DNA from: Comamonas thiooxydans
GTDB taxonomy: Bacteria; Pseudomonadota; Gammaproteobacteria; Burkholderiales; Burkholderiaceae_C
Length of the DNA stretch: 64,000 bases
Reading direction: 5' to 3'
Assembly: GCF_002157685.2 (NCBI RefSeq)
Contig: NZ_AP026738.1
Span: forward strand, 4,092,001-4,156,000
In this document: positions 55,880-64,000 of the stretch, piece after piece
Numbering within the stretch: the first letter of the stretch is position 1
Layout of the letters: the number at the start of each line of letters is the position of its first letter
Program-made: the position numbers and the translations under genes
The notes under the pieces: model-generated
The model's database searches: none
What the model saw: the letters and a program-made list of their open reading frames with translations, nothing else
What the model was told of the DNA's origin: nothing

Positions 55880-57487
55880 ATGTTTTCTCCTCTTCACGCG
55901 CCTGCGCCGGAGCGCCGGCGCTTTCTGATTGCCTCCAGCCTTGCCACGGCCGTGGGTGCCCTGCCCGCCTGGGCCCGAGCCACGGAATCACTGACCCACA
56001 ACCCATTCACCCTGGGAGTGGCCAGCGGCGACCCGGAACCCGACAACATCCTGATCTGGACACGGCTCACAGCGCCTCTGGACTACCTGGGCACGGCGAC
56101 CGCGCCAGACCTGGCAGCACAGACCGTGCATTGGGAAGTGGCCCATGATGCCCAGTTCCGCCAGGCCGTGGCCCATGGGCAGACACAGGCCAGGGCAGAA
56201 TGGGGCCATGCCGTCCATGTGCAGGTCAACGGCCTGAGCCCTGACCGCTGGTATTTCTACCGCTTCCGCTGTGGGGACGCCTTCAGCACCACGGCACGCT
56301 GCCGCACCGCCCCGGCGGCCGGCGCCGATGTGCGCAAGCTGCGCCTGGCCGTGGCCTCCTGCCAGCGCTGGGAGCATGGCTTCTACAGCGCCTGGACCGA
56401 TGTCGCGCAGGCCTCGCCCGATCTGGTGCTGTTCCTCGGCGACTACATCTATGAATATGCGCAACCGGCCAAGCCCGATGGACTGGCGCGTCCACAGCCG
56501 CTGCGTACCGCCCAGACCCTGCAGGACTACCGCGACCGCTATGCACTGCACAAGAGCGACCCCCATCTGCAGGCCGCCCATGCCGCGTGCAACTGGTCCG
56601 TCATCTGGGACGATCATGAGGTTGAAAACGACTATGTCGCCCAGTACGGACGCGGTGACAGCGCTCACTTTTTAGCAAGGCGCATGGCAGCCTGGCAGGC
56701 TTTTTATGAAAACATGCCGCTGCGTGACAGCGCATTGCAGCGCAACTTTCAAGGCCTGGCGCTGTACCGCAGCCTGCAGTGGGGCAAGCTGGCCAGACTG
56801 CATCTGCTGGACGGCCGCCAGTACCGCGATCTGCAGGCCTGCCGCCCCGAGGGCAAGGCCAGCACTGGCACCGTGGACCCAGCCGAATGCCCTGCCCTGC
56901 AAGATCCGGCACGCAGCTTCCTGGGCTGGGATCAGGAGCGCTGGCTGGCCCGGCGGCTGCAGGACGATGCTCGCCAGAGGGCCGAGGCCACCCGCTGGAG
57001 CACCGTGGTGCAGACCACCTTGTTCGCGGCCCGCAAGCATCCCAATGGCCGGCAATCGACCGACAGCTGGGACGGCTACCCTCAGGCCCGCCAACGCCTG
57101 GTGCGCCAGATTGCCGAGAGCCAGCCGCGCAACAGCGTGCTGCTCGGTGGAGACATTCACCAGAACTATGTCTGCGCCATTGCAACCCAGGCCGATCAGG
57201 CTCCGGACAAGGCCAATCCGGTGATCGCCAGCGAATTCTGCGGCACCTCCATCAGCTCGCACAGCGGCACGACGCAGGCCAGGGTAGATGCCATCGTGGC
57301 CCACAACCCCCAGGTGGTTTTCGCACGCTGCGAGGAGCGCGGCTACAGCCTCGTGGAGATCACGCCGCAGTCCATGAGCACCGAGCTGCGCGCCGTGAGC
57401 AACCCGCTCCAGGCCGACAGCAGCCTCTATACGCTGGCACGCTTTGTGGTGGAAGATCGCCGCCCCGGCCCTGTGAAGATCGCCTGA
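55880..57487 (+). CDS. phoD: PhoD-family alkaline phosphatase
   Basis: A 535-residue PhoD-type phosphodiesterase/phosphatase, Tat-exported (ERRRFLIASS near residue 11). The N-terminal PhoD_N region (FTLGVASGDPEPDNILIWTRL) precedes the metallophosphatase domain: ASCQRWEHGFYSAW, FLGDYIYEYA, WDDHEVEND and GGDIHQNYV. It probably releases phosphate from phosphoesters in the periplasm, using Fe/Ca. The start at 55880 is chosen so the Tat motif is near the N-terminus. It precedes the phospholipase D-family gene by 22 bases. Confidence 0.94.
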   Translation: MFSPLHAPAPERRRFLIASSLATAVGALPAWARATESLTHNPFTLGVASGDPEPDNILIWTRLTAPLDYLGTATAPDLAAQTVHWEVAHDAQFRQAVAHGQTQARAEWGHAVHVQVNGLSPDRWYFYRFRCGDAFSTTARCRTAPAAGADVRKLRLAVASCQRWEHGFYSAWTDVAQASPDLVLFLGDYIYEYAQPAKPDGLARPQPLRTAQTLQDYRDRYALHKSDPHLQAAHAACNWSVIWDDHEVENDYVAQYGRGDSAHFLARRMAAWQAFYENMPLRDSALQRNFQGLALYRSLQWGKLARLHLLDGRQYRDLQACRPEGKASTGTVDPAECPALQDPARSFLGWDQERWLARRLQDDARQRAEATRWSTVVQTTLFAARKHPNGRQSTDSWDGYPQARQRLVRQIAESQPRNSVLLGGDIHQNYVCAIATQADQAPDKANPVIASEFCGTSISSHSGTTQARVDAIVAHNPQVVFARCEERGYSLVEITPQSMSTELRAVSNPLQADSSLYTLARFVVEDRRPGPVKIA

Positions 57488-57509
57488 TGCGCTGCGGCAT
57501 ACTCGGGTC

Positions 57510-59123
57510 ATGCAAAACACACAGGCCTCGAGACCCGAACTTCCCCTGTGGCGCGGTACGGCGGCCGCCCTGCTGATCGCGGGGCTGCTCACAGGCTGCG
57601 GTCTGCCGCCCCTGCCGGATCGCACTGCCACGCAGGCTCTGAGTGCCGAACAGGCCCTGCAAACCCGGCTCGGCCAGGCTCTGGAGCCGCTGCAGCAGGC
57701 GCATCCGGGGCAAAGCGGTATTCACATGCTGGCCGATGCCCATGACGCCTATGCCGCCCGCGCCCTGCTGGCCCGGGCCGCGCAGCGCACGCTCGACGTG
57801 CAGTACTACATCTGGCGCAACGACACCACAGGTCATTTGCTGCTCGATGAGTTGCTGCTCGCGGCAGACCGCGGCGTGCGCGTACGCCTGCTGCTGGACG
57901 ATGGCGGCACCGGCGGCATGGACGCCATGCTGGCCGCCCTGGACCAGCATCCGCAGATCGAGGTACGGCTGTTCAATCCCTTCGCGTTGCGCACGCCCAA
58001 GGTGATCGGCTATGTAACGGACTTCGCGCGCACCCAGCGGCGCATGCACAACAAGAGCTACACGGCCGACTCCGCCGCCACCATCGTGGGCGGGCGCAAT
58101 ATCGGCGACGAGTACTTTGCTGCCTCCGATGGCGTGCTGTTCGCCGACCTCGATGTGGTGGCCACAGGCTCGGTGGTGGGTGAGGTGGCAGCGGAATTCG
58201 ACCGTTACTGGAACAGCCCCTCCGCCTACCCGGCAGCCAGCCTGCTGCCCGCCATGCCACAGCAGGCCGTGGACAAAGTCTATGCAGGCCTGCACGCCGA
58301 TGTGAACCGCCCGGAGTCACAGGCCTATGTGCAGGCCGTGGGCCGCAGCCGCTTCAGCACCGACTTGCTGGCGGGTCGACTGCCGCTGCAATGGGCCGAG
58401 ACCACCCTGGTCAGCGACGACCCGGCCAAGGTTCTGCGCGAAGCCGCGCCCGAGGACTTGCTGCTGTCCCAGCTCCAGCCGGTGATTGGCAAGCCGCAGC
58501 AGTTGCTGGAAGTGGTCTCGCCCTATTTCGTGCCCACCCGGGCCGGGGTCGACGCCTTTGGACTCCTGCGCCAGCAAGGCGTGCGGGTACGCATTCTGAC
58601 CAACAGCCTGGAGGCCACCGATGTGGCCGTGGTGCACGCGGGCTACGAGAAATACCGCAAGCCGCTGCTGAAGATGGGCGTGGAACTCTACGAGATGCGC
58701 CGCCAGATCGATCTGCGCAGCCAGCCCGCTGCCACCGGGCCGGACATGACACCAAGAAGCGAGCCTGCCGAAAAGCCCCCCAAGCGCGAAGTCCCGTCAC
58801 CTGCCGCGCTGAGCGGCAGCTCTGCCACCACGGGCAGCTCGGGCGCCAGCCTGCATGCCAAGACCTTCGCGGTTGACGGCAAGCAGCTCTTTGTCGGTTC
58901 CTTCAACTTCGATCCGCGCTCGGCCATGCTCAACACAGAAATGGGCGTGGTCATCAAAGACCCGGCCTTGAGCCAGCAGGTCAGCACCAGCCTGGATCAG
59001 CACCTGCCGCGCATGGCCTACAAGGTGCAACTGGACGCGCAAGGCGGGCTGAGCTGGACGGGCCAGAATCCGCAGCCGCCCCATGAAGCCCAGACCTTCA
59101 GTGCCGACCCCGGCACCAGCTAG
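57510..59123 (+). CDS. phospholipase D-family lipoprotein (cardiolipin-synthase-C-like)
   Basis: A 537-residue lipoprotein (lipobox LLTGC, Cys30) with two HKD motifs: HNKSYTAD (His180, Lys182, Asp187) and HAKTFAVD (about His449). FVGSFNFDPRSAMLN follows the second. This is the ClsC/YmdC-like subgroup, which can make cardiolipin or cleave phospholipids at the membrane. A Pro/Ser/Glu/Thr-rich stretch of about 40 residues sits just before the second HKD. It probably shares a transcript with phoD. Confidence 0.9.
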   Translation: MQNTQASRPELPLWRGTAAALLIAGLLTGCGLPPLPDRTATQALSAEQALQTRLGQALEPLQQAHPGQSGIHMLADAHDAYAARALLARAAQRTLDVQYYIWRNDTTGHLLLDELLLAADRGVRVRLLLDDGGTGGMDAMLAALDQHPQIEVRLFNPFALRTPKVIGYVTDFARTQRRMHNKSYTADSAATIVGGRNIGDEYFAASDGVLFADLDVVATGSVVGEVAAEFDRYWNSPSAYPAASLLPAMPQQAVDKVYAGLHADVNRPESQAYVQAVGRSRFSTDLLAGRLPLQWAETTLVSDDPAKVLREAAPEDLLLSQLQPVIGKPQQLLEVVSPYFVPTRAGVDAFGLLRQQGVRVRILTNSLEATDVAVVHAGYEKYRKPLLKMGVELYEMRRQIDLRSQPAATGPDMTPRSEPAEKPPKREVPSPAALSGSSATTGSSGASLHAKTFAVDGKQLFVGSFNFDPRSAMLNTEMGVVIKDPALSQQVSTSLDQHLPRMAYKVQLDAQGGLSWTGQNPQPPHEAQTFSADPGTS

Positions 59124-59181
59124 TGGCAGCGCTTCATGGTGCGGGTGCTGAGCTGGCTGCCCATCGAAGGATTTTTGTAAC

Positions 59182-60561
59182 TCAGTCCAGGCGGATGGAG
59201 GGCCGCAGCCGCGCATTCATCAGGTCGATCAGCCACAGCAGGCCGCCACGCCAGAAGCCGTAAAGCCGCGCCTGATGCGAGCGGTACAGCATGATGTGGC
59301 TGAGCATGGCCATGCGGCCACGGATCACGCCGCCATTGAACAGGCCGAACTTTCCCAGCGAGCCATAGGCGTCGTAATGCGCAAGGGACACCAGCGCGCC
59401 AAAGTCGCGGTAGGCAAAGCCTACGGGTTTGGCACCGGGACGCTCCAGCACATGGGGCAGGGTCTCGATCAGATAGCGGGCCTGCTGGTGGGCCACCTGG
59501 GCTGTGGGAGGCAGGGCCTCCTGCTTGCCCGGCAAGGTATAGCTGGCACAGTCGCCCAGGGCATAGATATCGGGGTCGCTGGTCTGCATCTCGTCATTGA
59601 CCAGCAGCTGATTGCTGCGCGTGGTCTGCAAACCCAGCTGCATCAGGAATTCCGGCGCCTTGACCCCGGCTGCCCAGACACGCAGGCTGGCGGGAATCAA
59701 CTCGCCATTGGCCAGCTCGAAACCCTGCTCGGTCGCACGGCTGACGCGGCCACCGACGATCACGGAAACGCCCAGGGCCTGCAGCCGCACTCGCGTGGCT
59801 TCGGAGATTTCTTCGGGAAAGCTGGGCAGCAAGCGCGAGCCTGCCTCTATCAGCACGATGCGGAACTTGGCCGCCTCACCCAATGCGCCGTAGGCCGTGG
59901 CACTTTCTGCAAGCTGGACAAGCTCTGCCGCCAGCTCAACCCCCGTGGCACCGCCGCCCACGATGGCAACCTGCAACTGCTCCCCGCTGGTCATGCAGCG
60001 CACCATGCGCAGCCGGATTTCCTGGTTGAAGGCATCGGCCTTGCGCCGCGAGTCGATCATGAAGCAATGCTCATGCACGCCGGGCGTGCCGAAGTCGTTG
60101 GCGCCGCTGCCCACCGCAATCACCAGCTTGTCATAGGCAAGACGCCGACCCGCTACCAGTTCGCGACCATCGGGTGCATAGATGGGGGCCAGCAGAATCT
60201 CGCGTGCCTCACGGTCCAGGCCGCACATCTCGCCGGGCTGGTAGGCAAAGTCGGCATCGGTGGCCTGGGCAAGATAAGTGGTCTGCTGCTGGGCCAGATC
60301 ACGGGTGCCGGCGGCAATCGTGTGCAGCATGGGCTTCCAGACATGGGCGGAGTCGCTGTCCACCAGCGTCACCGTGTCGATGCTTTCGCTCTTGAGCTTG
60401 CCCAGGGCCGTGGCCACTTCCAGCCCCGCCACGCCACCGCCCACGACCACGATGCGGGCCCCATGTCCATCGCGTGGAGGCTGTGGCTTTCGAGCTTGCG
60501 GCTCCCGGGATTCGATGACGGGCTGCTCGCCCTGCTCTGCTTGATTGACTGCGTTTTCCAT
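59182..60561 (-). CDS. type II NADH dehydrogenase-like FAD oxidoreductase
   Basis: A 459-residue pyridine-nucleotide-disulfide-type oxidoreductase, NDH-2-like. The FAD motif VVVGGGVAGLEVATAL and the NAD motif VAIVGGGATGVELAAEL are intact, and DIYALGDCASYTLPG is the FAD-contact loop. The C-terminus has one hydrophobic membrane-binding segment (AMLSHIMLYRSHQARLYGFWR). It probably feeds electrons from NADH to quinone without pumping. The ATG at 60561 has AGGG about 8 bases upstream. Confidence 0.92.
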   Translation of the reverse strand: MENAVNQAEQGEQPVIESREPQARKPQPPRDGHGARIVVVGGGVAGLEVATALGKLKSESIDTVTLVDSDSAHVWKPMLHTIAAGTRDLAQQQTTYLAQATDADFAYQPGEMCGLDREAREILLAPIYAPDGRELVAGRRLAYDKLVIAVGSGANDFGTPGVHEHCFMIDSRRKADAFNQEIRLRMVRCMTSGEQLQVAIVGGGATGVELAAELVQLAESATAYGALGEAAKFRIVLIEAGSRLLPSFPEEISEATRVRLQALGVSVIVGGRVSRATEQGFELANGELIPASLRVWAAGVKAPEFLMQLGLQTTRSNQLLVNDEMQTSDPDIYALGDCASYTLPGKQEALPPTAQVAHQQARYLIETLPHVLERPGAKPVGFAYRDFGALVSLAHYDAYGSLGKFGLFNGGVIRGRMAMLSHIMLYRSHQARLYGFWRGGLLWLIDLMNARLRPSIRLD

Positions 60562-60898
60562 GAACGACCCTGACTCTGCGTCTGTTGTGACCGGACGCCA
60601 GAACATCCCAAGATATCTGGCACGCATTGATTGTTCTTCAATTTTTATAGCAGGAAACTCAATATGGACAAGGCAGATACTGATGATATATATCTTTTAT
60701 AAGACTTGTGCTGTACGAATGCAAGGTCTGCCTTGAAAGCTTTCAATTTTCTGAATAACCCTGGCTGCAAGCAATGCCAATCAAGCGTGGAGCGCTATCA
60801 ACTTCTTGAGCGCCATGTCGTACGACGTGGCCTTAAAACTCCATTCGACGAACAGCGCTTGTCAAGCAACGGCAAAACCGCGGCTCCAACCATGCAAT
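60562..60898. other. long A/T-rich intergenic region
   Basis: About 340 bases between the NDH-2-like gene and the ParD-like gene promoter. It is clearly more A/T-rich than its surroundings (for example GATATATATCTTTTATAAG near 60690) and probably holds the NDH-2-like promoter. Short open frames exist but none is convincing. A loose fragment of the intergenic repeat family (GAGCGCTATCAAC) lies near 60790. Confidence 0.5.
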
Positions 60899-60928
60899 TT
60901 GCATTTGTCAATATACGAAACGTATACA
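60899..60928 (+). promoter_or_regulatory. candidate promoter of the ParD-like/map operon with operator
   Basis: TTGCAT (60899-60904) and TATACA (60923-60928) are 18 bases apart and fit a sigma-70 promoter. A perfect inverted repeat TATACG-AAA-CGTATA (60912-60926) covers the -10 region, so a repressor bound here would block transcription. Ribbon-helix-helix antitoxins usually repress their own operons this way; that this one does is inference. Confidence 0.5.
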
Positions 60929-60947
60929 GACCTTATGATGCTCGACC

Positions 60948-61211
60948 ATGGGAATCGTCAAAATTTCAGACCAGTTGCACGACCAGATTCGTGTCTCCAG
61001 CGCGGCCCTCGGCCGCTCCATCAATGCCCAGGCCGAGCACTGGCTGCGTGTAGGCCAGTTGGCCGAGCATCACCCCCAGCTCAATTACGAAGGCATCTGC
61101 GCCCTGCTGCTGCAACAAGCCGAGCGTGAACTGCAGCCTGCCAGCGCTCATGAGGCCGACACAGTCGTGCGCCGCCCCCGTCCCGTGCGCCTGGTAGGAG
61201 GCATGCAATGA
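60948..61211 (+). CDS. ParD-like antitoxin-family protein (ribbon-helix-helix)
   Basis: An 87-residue protein of the ParD-like family (PF11903). The N-terminal strand GIVKISDQLHDQIR is followed by helices SINAQAEHWLRVGQLAEHH and GICALLLQQAER, as in ribbon-helix-helix DNA-binding antitoxins. The C-terminus is Arg/Pro-rich. Its stop overlaps the map start by 4 bases (ATGCAATGA). No ParE-type or other toxin gene is adjacent; the partner position is taken by map. An inverted repeat covers its predicted promoter. Confidence 0.8.
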   Translation: MGIVKISDQLHDQIRVSSAALGRSINAQAEHWLRVGQLAEHHPQLNYEGICALLLQQAERELQPASAHEADTVVRRPRPVRLVGGMQ

Positions 61212-62014
61212 AGCGCGGCAAACAAAAAGTCGTGCCCATTCATGACGCCACCGACATCTACCTCTCGCGCAAGGCCGGCGGCCTGGCCGCCAAGGTGCTG
61301 GCCATGCTCACGCCCCATGTGCAGCCCGGCGTGAGCACCGAGGAGCTGGACAAGATCTGTCACGACTACATCGTCAACGAGCTGAAATGCACGCCCACCA
61401 ATGTCGGCTATTACGGCTTCCCCAAGACCGTGTGCACCTCCGTCAACCACGTCGTCTGCCACGGCATCCCCGATGCCAAGCAGGTCCTCAAGGACGGAGA
61501 CATCGTCAATGTCGACGTCGCAGTGACCACGCCCGAAGGCTGGATCGGCGACACCAGCCGCATGTACTACGTGGGCCAGCCCAGCAATCTGGCCAGGCGC
61601 CTGGTCAACACCACCTATGAAGCCCTGGTGGCCGGCATCCGCGCGGTCAAGCCCGGAGCCACGCTGGGCGATGTGGGCCATGCCATCCAGACCGTGGCCC
61701 AGCGTGAGCGCTTCTCCATCGTGCGCGAGTACTGCGGTCACGGCATCGGCAAGGTCTATCACGACGAACCTCAGGTGCTGCACTACGGCACGCCCGGCCA
61801 GGGACTGGTGCTGCAGCCCGGCATGATCTTCACCATCGAACCCATGCTCAACGCCGGCAAGGCCGCCACACGCGAACTGTCTGACGGCTGGACCGTGATC
61901 ACCAACGACAAATCGCTGTCCGCCCAGTGGGAGCATATGGTGCTGGTGACGGAGGCCGGGTTCGAGGTGCTGACGCCCTGGCCCGAGGGCACAGGCGACT
62001 ACCCAGCCATCTGA
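61208..62014 (+). CDS. map: type I methionine aminopeptidase
   Basis: A 268-residue MetAP that removes the N-terminal methionine. Metal ligands Asp103, Asp115, His178, Glu211 and Glu242 are present, with substrate-site histidines in VVCHG and VYHDE. It lacks the N-terminal zinc-finger extension. Its ATG overlaps the ParD-like stop by 4 bases, so translation is coupled. This may be a second map copy; the main copy is usually beside rpsB, which is not in this window. Confidence 0.97.
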   Translation: MKRGKQKVVPIHDATDIYLSRKAGGLAAKVLAMLTPHVQPGVSTEELDKICHDYIVNELKCTPTNVGYYGFPKTVCTSVNHVVCHGIPDAKQVLKDGDIVNVDVAVTTPEGWIGDTSRMYYVGQPSNLARRLVNTTYEALVAGIRAVKPGATLGDVGHAIQTVAQRERFSIVREYCGHGIGKVYHDEPQVLHYGTPGQGLVLQPGMIFTIEPMLNAGKAATRELSDGWTVITNDKSLSAQWEHMVLVTEAGFEVLTPWPEGTGDYPAI

Positions 62015-62147
62015 TCAAGCACGGCAAATCGCGCGTATTGCCTGCCCTCGGCGAGGCGCGCACAGTTGCCGGATTTTGGCAATAACGGCCAGAAGCGGTC
62101 CGGGGTCTTGGAACCAGCCCGGCCCCAGCCGCACTAAAGTGCCCGGC

Positions 62148-62480
62148 ATGACAAATTACCTGTATCTGGGCCTGGCCATCATCTGCGAGGTGATTGCCAC
62201 CTCCTTCCTCGCCAGGTCGGAAGGCTTCTCCAGGCTCGGCCCCACCGCTGTTGCCCTGGTCGGCTATGCGATTTCGTTCTATCTGCTGTCGCTGACACTG
62301 CGCACCGTTCCCACAGGCGTGGCTTATGCGATCTGGTCCGGCGTGGGCATCGTGCTGGTCTCGGCCGTTGCCTATTTCTGGCAGGGCCAGAAGCTCGATG
62401 CCCCCGCTCTGGCCGGCATGGCCATGATTGTGGGGGGCGTGCTGGTGATCAATCTGTTTTCAAAGACCGCCGGTCACTGA
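62148..62480 (+). CDS. small multidrug resistance (SMR/EmrE-type) transporter
   Basis: A 110-residue SMR protein with four transmembrane helices. The conserved Glu of helix 1 is in AIICEVIATSFLA, and VAYAIWSGVG is the helix-3 signature. It exports cationic dyes, quaternary ammonium or guanidinium ions by proton exchange as a dimer. A 12-base inverted repeat GCACT-AA-AGTGC (62131-62142) lies just before the ATG. The 3' end overlaps the convergent esterase by 7 bases. Confidence 0.93.
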   Translation: MTNYLYLGLAIICEVIATSFLARSEGFSRLGPTAVALVGYAISFYLLSLTLRTVPTGVAYAIWSGVGIVLVSAVAYFWQGQKLDAPALAGMAMIVGGVLVINLFSKTAGH

Positions 62481-63166
62481 TCGCCCTCGCCCCCGACGTC
62501 CTCCACTGCCTGCGTCAGATCCTGCAGCCACTGCATGCTGGCGCGCAGTTCCTCGGGCCGGATCTCATGGGCGCCTGGATACTCGTGATAGCTCAGCTGC
62601 AAGGGCAAGGAGGCCAGGCGATCACGCACGGCATGGGCGCTGGTCAGCGGAATCACATTGTCATAAGTGCCGTGGCTGACCCAGGCCGACTTGCCCTCGA
62701 ATGCGGCAGCGGGCGCGTGCAGCGACGCGATCTCGGGCAACAGGCGGCTGTGCCAGACCAGTGCGGCACGCAAGGTCTGTGGCTGGGTCAGCAACTGGCT
62801 CAGACTCATGATGCCGCCCTGGCTGAAACCTCCCAGCACCACCCGCTCGGGCGGGATGTCCAGTTGCTGCGCGGCCTGCTCCACCGTCTGCTGCAGCAAG
62901 ATGCGCGCCTGCTGCTCCTGCGGCACATTGATATGGCGCGTGCCATCGGCATCCACAGTGAACTGAAACCAGGCATAAGCGCCCATGCCCATGGCAAAGG
63001 GCGCACGCAGACTGAGCACATGAAATTGCGGCGGCACATAGGGCACCAGGCCGAACAGGTCCTGCTCATTGCTGCCCACGCCATGCATGAGCACCAGCAG
63101 CCAGGCAGGCCGGCCGGCGTCAAGCTGCGCGGGCCGCTCCAGATAAGTCAAAGGCAATGTGCTCAT
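62474..63166 (-). CDS. phospholipase/carboxylesterase family hydrolase
   Basis: A 230-residue serine hydrolase of the phospholipase/carboxylesterase family. HGVGSNEQDL is the oxyanion part, GGFSQGGIMSL the nucleophile elbow, and the acid and histidine are in YDNVIPL and GAHEI. No signal peptide. The start is the ATG at 63166; GGGAG lies about 6 bases upstream. It overlaps the SMR gene at the 3' end by 7 bases. Confidence 0.9.
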   Translation of the reverse strand: MSTLPLTYLERPAQLDAGRPAWLLVLMHGVGSNEQDLFGLVPYVPPQFHVLSLRAPFAMGMGAYAWFQFTVDADGTRHINVPQEQQARILLQQTVEQAAQQLDIPPERVVLGGFSQGGIMSLSQLLTQPQTLRAALVWHSRLLPEIASLHAPAAAFEGKSAWVSHGTYDNVIPLTSAHAVRDRLASLPLQLSYHEYPGAHEIRPEELRASMQWLQDLTQAVEDVGGEGDQ

Positions 63167-63204
63167 GGACAACTCCCGAAGGCAGCACGGAATTTGATGG
63201 GAAA

Positions 63205-63258
63205 CAGGCTGTAGCGCTTTTGCATTCTGCGACTGCAGCTATCAAAACAATATAGCGC
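63205..63258. repeat. intergenic repeat copy
   Basis: The stretch GCTGTAGCGC...GACTGCAGCTATCAAAAC and the following ATATAGCGC can pair partly. It shares the GCAGCTATCAA core with the copy at 43267-43295. It lies in the 195-base gap between the esterase and arfB. Confidence 0.5.
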
Positions 63259-63361
63259 AGACCCGCAGCCGACTGACCGATCCGCACTCGGCCCGACAGG
63301 GTACGCGCATGCCTTTTGATACAGTTGACTGGCCTGAGCGTGGCTTTGCCGCTACACAAGC

Positions 63362-63772
63362 TCAGTCATGCACCCGCCCGCGCAATGCCTTGATGCCGGC
63401 GCGCAGGCTTTTACCCTGCAGGCGCCTTTGCTGCGAGCCCCAGGTCGGCTTGGTGGGCTTGCGCGGGCGCGGCGGCCTGGCAACCATTGCCACCAGCGCA
63501 TTGAGGCGCTGCAGCCCATCCCACAGGTTGTGCTCCTGGGTGCGGTATTTTTGCGCCTTGATGACCACCACCCCATCGGTGGTGATGCGCGAATCGCCCA
63601 AAGCCAGCAAGCGCTGCTGCACATCGGGCGGCAGACGCGAGGCCCGGACATCAAAGCGCAGATGTACGGCGCTGGCCACCTTGTTCACATTCTGGCCGCC
63701 CGGGCCTTGAGCGCGCACGGCGCTCCATTGCACATCGGCCTCGGTCAGCTCGAAGACGGCGGCATTGCTCAC
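63362..63772 (-). CDS. arfB: alternative ribosome-rescue factor ArfB
   Basis: A 136-residue peptidyl-tRNA hydrolase-like rescue factor (ArfB/YaeJ). The catalytic GGQ is in GPGGQNVNKVAS near residue 25. The basic C-terminal tail (RPPRPRKPTKPTWGSQQRR) enters the mRNA channel of stalled ribosomes. The start is GTG at 63772 with AGGAGG 7 bases upstream. It overlaps the upstream hydrolase stop by 4 bases (GTGA), so the two are translationally coupled. Confidence 0.96.
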   Translation of the reverse strand: MSNAAVFELTEADVQWSAVRAQGPGGQNVNKVASAVHLRFDVRASRLPPDVQQRLLALGDSRITTDGVVVIKAQKYRTQEHNLWDGLQRLNALVAMVARPPRPRKPTKPTWGSQQRRLQGKSLRAGIKALRGRVHD

Positions 63773-64000
63773 GACAGAGCCTCCTGCAGTGCGGCGCAGA
63801 AGGTGGCCGGATCCTCGTGCTGCACCCAATGGCCGACATTCCGCATCACATGCCAGTCCAGCGCCCCCCCGCACTGGCGCTGCATCAGCAGTTGCAGCTC
63901 GGCCAGGCAGCCCGCATACAGAGGGTCATGCTCACCATAGATCGCCGCCACCGGCACTTTGATACGGGTCAGAGCCCGGGCCAGCACATCGGTGCGCGAC
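63769..64000 (-). CDS. alpha/beta hydrolase, C-terminal part
   Basis: The C-terminal ~77 codons of a gene that runs past the right edge of the window. IKVPVAAIYGEHDPLY holds the acid (Asp), and NVGHWVQHEDP the catalytic histidine, as at the end of many alpha/beta hydrolases. The nucleophile part lies outside the window. Its stop overlaps the arfB start by 4 bases. Confidence 0.85.
   Translation of the reverse strand, partial: SRTDVLARALTRIKVPVAAIYGEHDPLYAGCLAELQLLMQRQCGGALDWHVMRNVGHWVQHEDPATFCAALQEALS

Noticed and set aside
60948..62014. Calling map a toxin because of the ParD-like neighbour
   Set aside because: MetAP is a complete housekeeping enzyme with all metal ligands. A toxin role is not supported by sequence; only the operon layout is unusual.
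62015..62147. Possible guanidine riboswitch in front of the SMR transporter gene
   Set aside because: The conserved ACGR loops or ykkC-type core segments are not recognisable. Only a small GCACT-AA-AGTGC repeat is seen before the start.

Overview
The window is a contiguous stretch of a GC-rich, high-coding-density chromosome from a Burkholderiales betaproteobacterium, most likely family Comamonadaceae and probably close to Comamonas. The placement rests on gene order (scpB-rluB, ndk-rlmN-pilus lipoprotein-rodZ-like-ispG-hisS-yfgM-bamB-der-hfq-hflX-hflK-hflC-DUF2065-hisZ-purA), on a TctC/Bug-type binding protein and a betaproteobacterial porin, and on intergenic repeats of a kind I recall from this family. 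It is inference from the sequence only. I see no rRNA, tRNA, CRISPR array, insertion sequence or prophage.

Layout. 1-4.0 kb: the 3' end of an O-acetylhomoserine sulfhydrylase gene, then a tight run of three accessory genes: a DUF4303/HEAT-repeat protein, an alpha/beta hydrolase and a PoNi-like (DUF1910/DUF1911) immunity protein with no visible toxin partner. 4.0-14.3 kb: mixed metabolic and envelope genes, including a second hydrolase, an Mpo1-like protein, YihY, a LysR regulator divergent from an FAD-linked oxidase, a lipoprotein, thyA, folA, a calcineurin-type phosphatase and a DUF333 lipoprotein. 14.7-19.5 kb: a catabolic-looking island with a LysR regulator divergent from TctC receptor, sulfatase-fold hydrolase and porin. 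19.8-26.8 kb: xthA, an unknown gene and the nitrogen-control block ntrC-ntrB-DUF4124-glnA. The glnA promoter has a near-consensus sigma-54 site and two upstream NtrC sites.

26.8-31 kb: four co-directional genes (EI24 membrane protein, fatty acid hydroxylase/sterol desaturase family, polysaccharide deacetylase, beta-propeller). 31-54.7 kb: a long minus-strand housekeeping region, from a purine-type phosphoribosyltransferase and purA through hisZ, hflC/K/X, hfq, der, bamB, hisS, ispG, a pilus lipoprotein, rlmN, ndk, rluB, scpB and rluD to nlpD, pcm and surE. 54.8-64 kb: quinone oxidoreductase, PhoD phosphatase, a phospholipase D-family lipoprotein, a type II NADH dehydrogenase-like protein, a ParD-like antitoxin gene overlapping map, an SMR transporter, an esterase, arfB, and the C-terminal end of another hydrolase gene.

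Most worth a second look are the ParD-like/map operon with an inverted repeat over its predicted -10 box, the orphan PoNi-type immunity operon, the sulfatase with a non-canonical formylglycine motif, the complete NtrB/NtrC/glnA regulatory layout, and several well-formed hairpins outside genes.
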